Position numbers and translations under genes: made by a program. Of a stretch of DNA of 64,000 nucleotides, positions 61,375-64,000 are shown in pieces (the first letter of the stretch is position 1; the number at the start of each line of letters is the position of its first letter). The notes beneath the pieces are model-generated. The model was not told the DNA's origin. It did not search any database and was given only the letters and a program-made list of their open reading frames with translations. Origin of the DNA: Takakia lepidozioides (taxonomy: Eukaryota; Streptophyta; Takakiopsida; Takakiales; Takakiaceae); the NCBI GenBank assembly GCA_030704615.1, contig CM060731.1:79526756-79590755 (forward strand). The letters are read 5' to 3'.

Positions 61375-62101
61375 ATGTCGCGGCCCTTTGCCTTGAGGGC
61401 AGGGGGTCGGGACGCAGAGGGGCTGCCCCTGTGGTGGGGGCGGTGGCAGCAATAGGTACGGGGGGCTGAAGCAACCTCGAGTACCCAGGCACTCGAGGAG
61501 GCAGAGGCACTCACTAGGTGGAGCCCCGCACACCGGGTTGCGGTGGGGGTGGCTCCACAAGGGGTGGTGGTAGCTTAGTGGGACTTAGTGGGGGTGACAT
61601 AGGACTCACCATGGGGGCGGAGACCTTGTGGTGGGAGTCGTGGGGAGTCTTGGGACTCATCACGGTCCAAGGGGACCGTGGTGGGTGGGCCAAGACTCAC
61701 CGCGACTCATCACCGAAAATCGAGGGTTTTCGTGGTGGTTCGCCATAAAATGGTGGTGTTGTTTGTGAAACCCCCGCGGACAGTCACAGAAGTATATATA
61801 TAGGGAGTAGTAACCCCGAGAACGGTGCAAGCCCGTTGGTGTCCAAAAACTAGTGAGTAAACGTGCGAGCCGGAAAGCGACCAAGATGTGGGGAGCTATT
61901 CCGGACTGCCATCGACCAAAGGGAATTTCCACTAGGCCCAAATTGGGAGAGGGTCTAGTGGAGGAGTAAAGGGGGACCGTAATGCCCCGGTGAGCAGCCG
62001 AAGCTCCGAGTTGGCCCGGCGGCCAGTTTGGGAGTTAGGCGCGCGCATCAAGCGAGTAACTATGACTTGAAGGGGAGCTTACCGAAGTGAGGTACGCGAC
62101 A
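61375..62101 (+). mobile_element. Truncated LTR of the element B family
   Basis: About 730 bases are the reverse complement of the 3' LTR at 8733-9450, including the end GGTACGCGACA. The first half of the LTR is missing. It is diverged at scattered positions, so it is older than the copy at 8.7 kb. Confidence 0.85.
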
Positions 62102-62720
62102 CACTACTTCCGTTGACCCTCCCACTGCTTCCGTTGCAGGTAAGAGAATCATGCCAAGGAGTATGCGAAGCTTTTCGAACCGATCAGCCGGTAGTGCTTT
62201 CGTGAACAGGTCAGCTAGCTGTTGTATTGTCAAAATGTAGAGGATGTTAATGGTGCCGAGAATCTGGTGCTCACGAATAAAGTGGTATTGGACGTCAATA
62301 CGCTTAGTTCGACGATGAAACTCAGGATTGTGGACGAGTCGAATAGAGCTTTGATTATCGGAGTACAGCTTCGTAGGCTGAGCTTGAGGAAACCCCAGGT
62401 CAGTAAGGAGCCGGCGGAGCCAAACCACTTCCTTAGTGACAGTGCTTGCAGCGATGTACTCCGCCTCCGTTGTAGAGCTGGCAACACAGGTCTGTTTCCG
62501 GCTACACCATATGACAGGTGCTTGATTGAGAAGAATTGTGCAGCCCGTCCTAGACTTTCTGTTAGTAATATCCCCAGCGTAGTCGGCATCGGCATAGGCC
62601 TCAATGAGGTTCGTTCCGCTGTTGCCATCGTAACACAAAGCAAGATGAATAGTGCCAGAGAGATACTTGAAGATTCTCTTGACTGCAAAACAATGGGACC
62701 TCTGAGGCCGAGAAGAGAAT
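62102..62720 (-). mobile_element. Ty1/copia RNase H remnant
   Basis: The minus strand reads FAVKRIFKYLSGTIHLALCY, YADADYAGDITNRKSRTGC, SSTTEAEYIAAS and QLADLFTKALPADRFEKL, the diagnostic RNase H segment at the end of copia pol. The D-D-E-type residues ADADYAG, TEAEY and SDNQS are present. Everything upstream of RNase H is missing; gypsy pol on the other strand begins within the shared join at about 62720, and the 3' side abuts the gypsy LTR at 62101. Confidence 0.85.
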
Positions 62721-64000
62721 TGAGATTCCTTGGACAAACCAGCTATTACAGAAGATTTGTCAGACGGTATGCACAGATAGCAGCACCATTGACAAAACTT
62801 CTCAAGAAAGATGCAGTGTTTGCATGGACACCTGAATGTCAACAGGCTTTTGAGGAACTTACATTGTCGGTAACAACTACACCTGTGCTGATTAATCCTC
62901 ACTGACAAGAAATATTTCATGTTCACTGTGATGCTTCTGGAGAAGCACTAGGAGCAGTGTTAGCCCAAAATGTTACAGGAATGATAAATTCACCTATGTA
63001 CTATGCTAGCCGATTAATGAACAATGCCGAAAAAAATTATAGCACAACGGAAAGAGAAGCATTGGCAATGATCTATGCAATGAAGAAATTCAGGCATTAC
63101 CTGTTGGGCAAGAAGTTTATTTTCTATGTGGATCACCAGGCTCTGATATACCTGGTAAACAAACCTCTGATAAGTGGAAGGATAGCAAGATAGTTGATAA
63201 TCTTGCACGAGTTTGAGTTTGAGGTTGTTTACAAGCCTGGGAGGCTGCATCTTGTGGCAGATCACTTGTCACGGTTATCAACAGGAGAACCAGCCACGGG
63301 AGTAGATGATCAATTACCAGATGCAAGTCTATTTGCAGTGGAGGTGCAGGGAAGTGCAGATGACTGGTTAGATTGGCAGTGGCCAATCAGATACTACCTT
63401 GCTCATGGTCAGTGCCCACCAAGTTATGGAAATGAGCAGAGAAAGAGAATTGCTATCAAGGCTCTACCTTACACTATGGTAGGGAGCAGAATGTATAAGC
63501 TAGGACCAGATGGAGTGCTGAAGCGATGCTTATACCACCATGAAGTTAATAAAGTTTTGGAGGAAGTTCATAAAGGAGTGGCAGGAGGTCATTTTGGAGA
63601 AGAGACTACCAGCAGGAAAATACTACATGCAGGTTACTGGTGGCCTACTTTGTTCAAAGATGTACACAAGTATTGTCAGAGTTGTGATGAATGTCAGAGG
63701 CTAGGACCTTTGCAGAGATCTGGGAAGATGGCTTTGCATCCTACAATGCCTACGGAACCATTTCAGAAATGGGGACTAGACTTTGTTGGACCAATTAACC
63801 CACCAGCCAAGAGTACACAGAACAGGTACATAATTACAGCCACTGATTATACTACGAAGTGGGTGGAAGCTAAAGCTTTGAGGGACAACACAGCCAAGTC
63901 CATAGCAAGGTTCATGTATGAGAACATACTTACACGATTTGGCTGTCCCTTGGAATTTATCAGTGATCAGGGAAGTCACTTCATTAATGAGACCATTGAA
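62721..64000 (+). mobile_element. Ty3/gypsy pol fragment running off the window
   Basis: It starts inside the RT thumb (FLGQTSYYRRFVRRYAQIA), then RNase H (VHCDASGEALGAVLAQN, STTEREALAMIYAMKKFRHY), integrase zinc finger (GGHFGEETTSRKI...CQSCDECQRLG) and part of the integrase core (GLDFVGPI, ATDYTTKWVEAKAL, FISDQGSHF). Two in-frame stops (near 62902 and 63191) show decay. The 3' end is cut by the window. It is not the chromovirus type seen at 8.7-14.9 kb; it may be the family of element A. Confidence 0.85.

Noticed and set aside
62222..62690. Start of a 227-codon plus-strand frame leading into gypsy pol
   Set aside because: Its first two thirds are antisense to copia RNase H; only the part after about 62720 is gypsy sequence.

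Overview
This is nuclear DNA from a land plant with a large, repeat-rich genome. A fern is the best guess, and a lycophyte or other seed-free plant is possible. The reasons are: five or more decayed copies and one intact intronless copy of DYW-type pentatricopeptide repeat (PPR) genes of the MYAKCGS style; plant-only gene families with long introns (bZIP17/28, BAHD acyltransferase, STEEP1/DUF167 protein, PTI1-like kinase, OSB PDF motifs); and abundant Ty3/gypsy, Ty1/copia, LINE, tRNA-SINE and MITE sequence. The species cannot be fixed from the sequence alone.

Layout. 0-2.7 kb: LINE 3' end, AT-rich sequence and a tRNA-derived SINE. 3.3-16.3 kb: a minus-strand PPR pseudogene locus split by about 9.4 kb of retrotransposon sequence. 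That insert holds a Ty3/gypsy remnant (element A: gag plus integrase tail, 5.5-8.7 kb) and a chromodomain Ty3/gypsy element with one complete LTR (element B, 8.7-14.9 kb). 16.3-24.7 kb: a graveyard of host-gene pieces, namely OSB-type PDF-motif exons, PPR blocks, the last two exons of a PTI1-like kinase and one exon of an ALWAYS EARLY/LIN-9 gene, with a ~150-170 bp inverted repeat at 18.3 and 23.6 kb. 25.4-30.3 kb: an intact seven-exon STEEP1-DUF167 gene (minus). 30.6-35.6 kb: MITEs and retroposon tails. 36.2-40.9 kb: an intact four-exon membrane-tethered bZIP factor (plus). 43.1-46.4 kb: an intact three-exon BAHD acyltransferase (minus). 47.7-54 kb: a foldback-like MITE, minisatellites and a LINE remnant. 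55.2-57.7 kb: an intact DYW PPR gene (minus). 58.6-64 kb: a receptor-kinase exon fragment, SINEs, a tandem duplication, a truncated LTR of element B's family, a copia RNase H remnant and a gypsy pol running off the window.

Four genes look functional. They are unrelated in pathway (ER-stress transcription, specialised-metabolite acylation, organelle RNA editing and a conserved zinc-binding/DUF167 protein), so no operon-like logic is expected. Exon boundaries for the three spliced genes were worked out by hand from GT/AG sites and phase, and each joins to an uninterrupted frame of the expected family length (232, 1,084 and 438 residues). The most unusual signal is the repeated juxtaposition of OSB PDF-motif exons with DYW-PPR sequence, which suggests a chimeric gene family that was duplicated and then decayed here.
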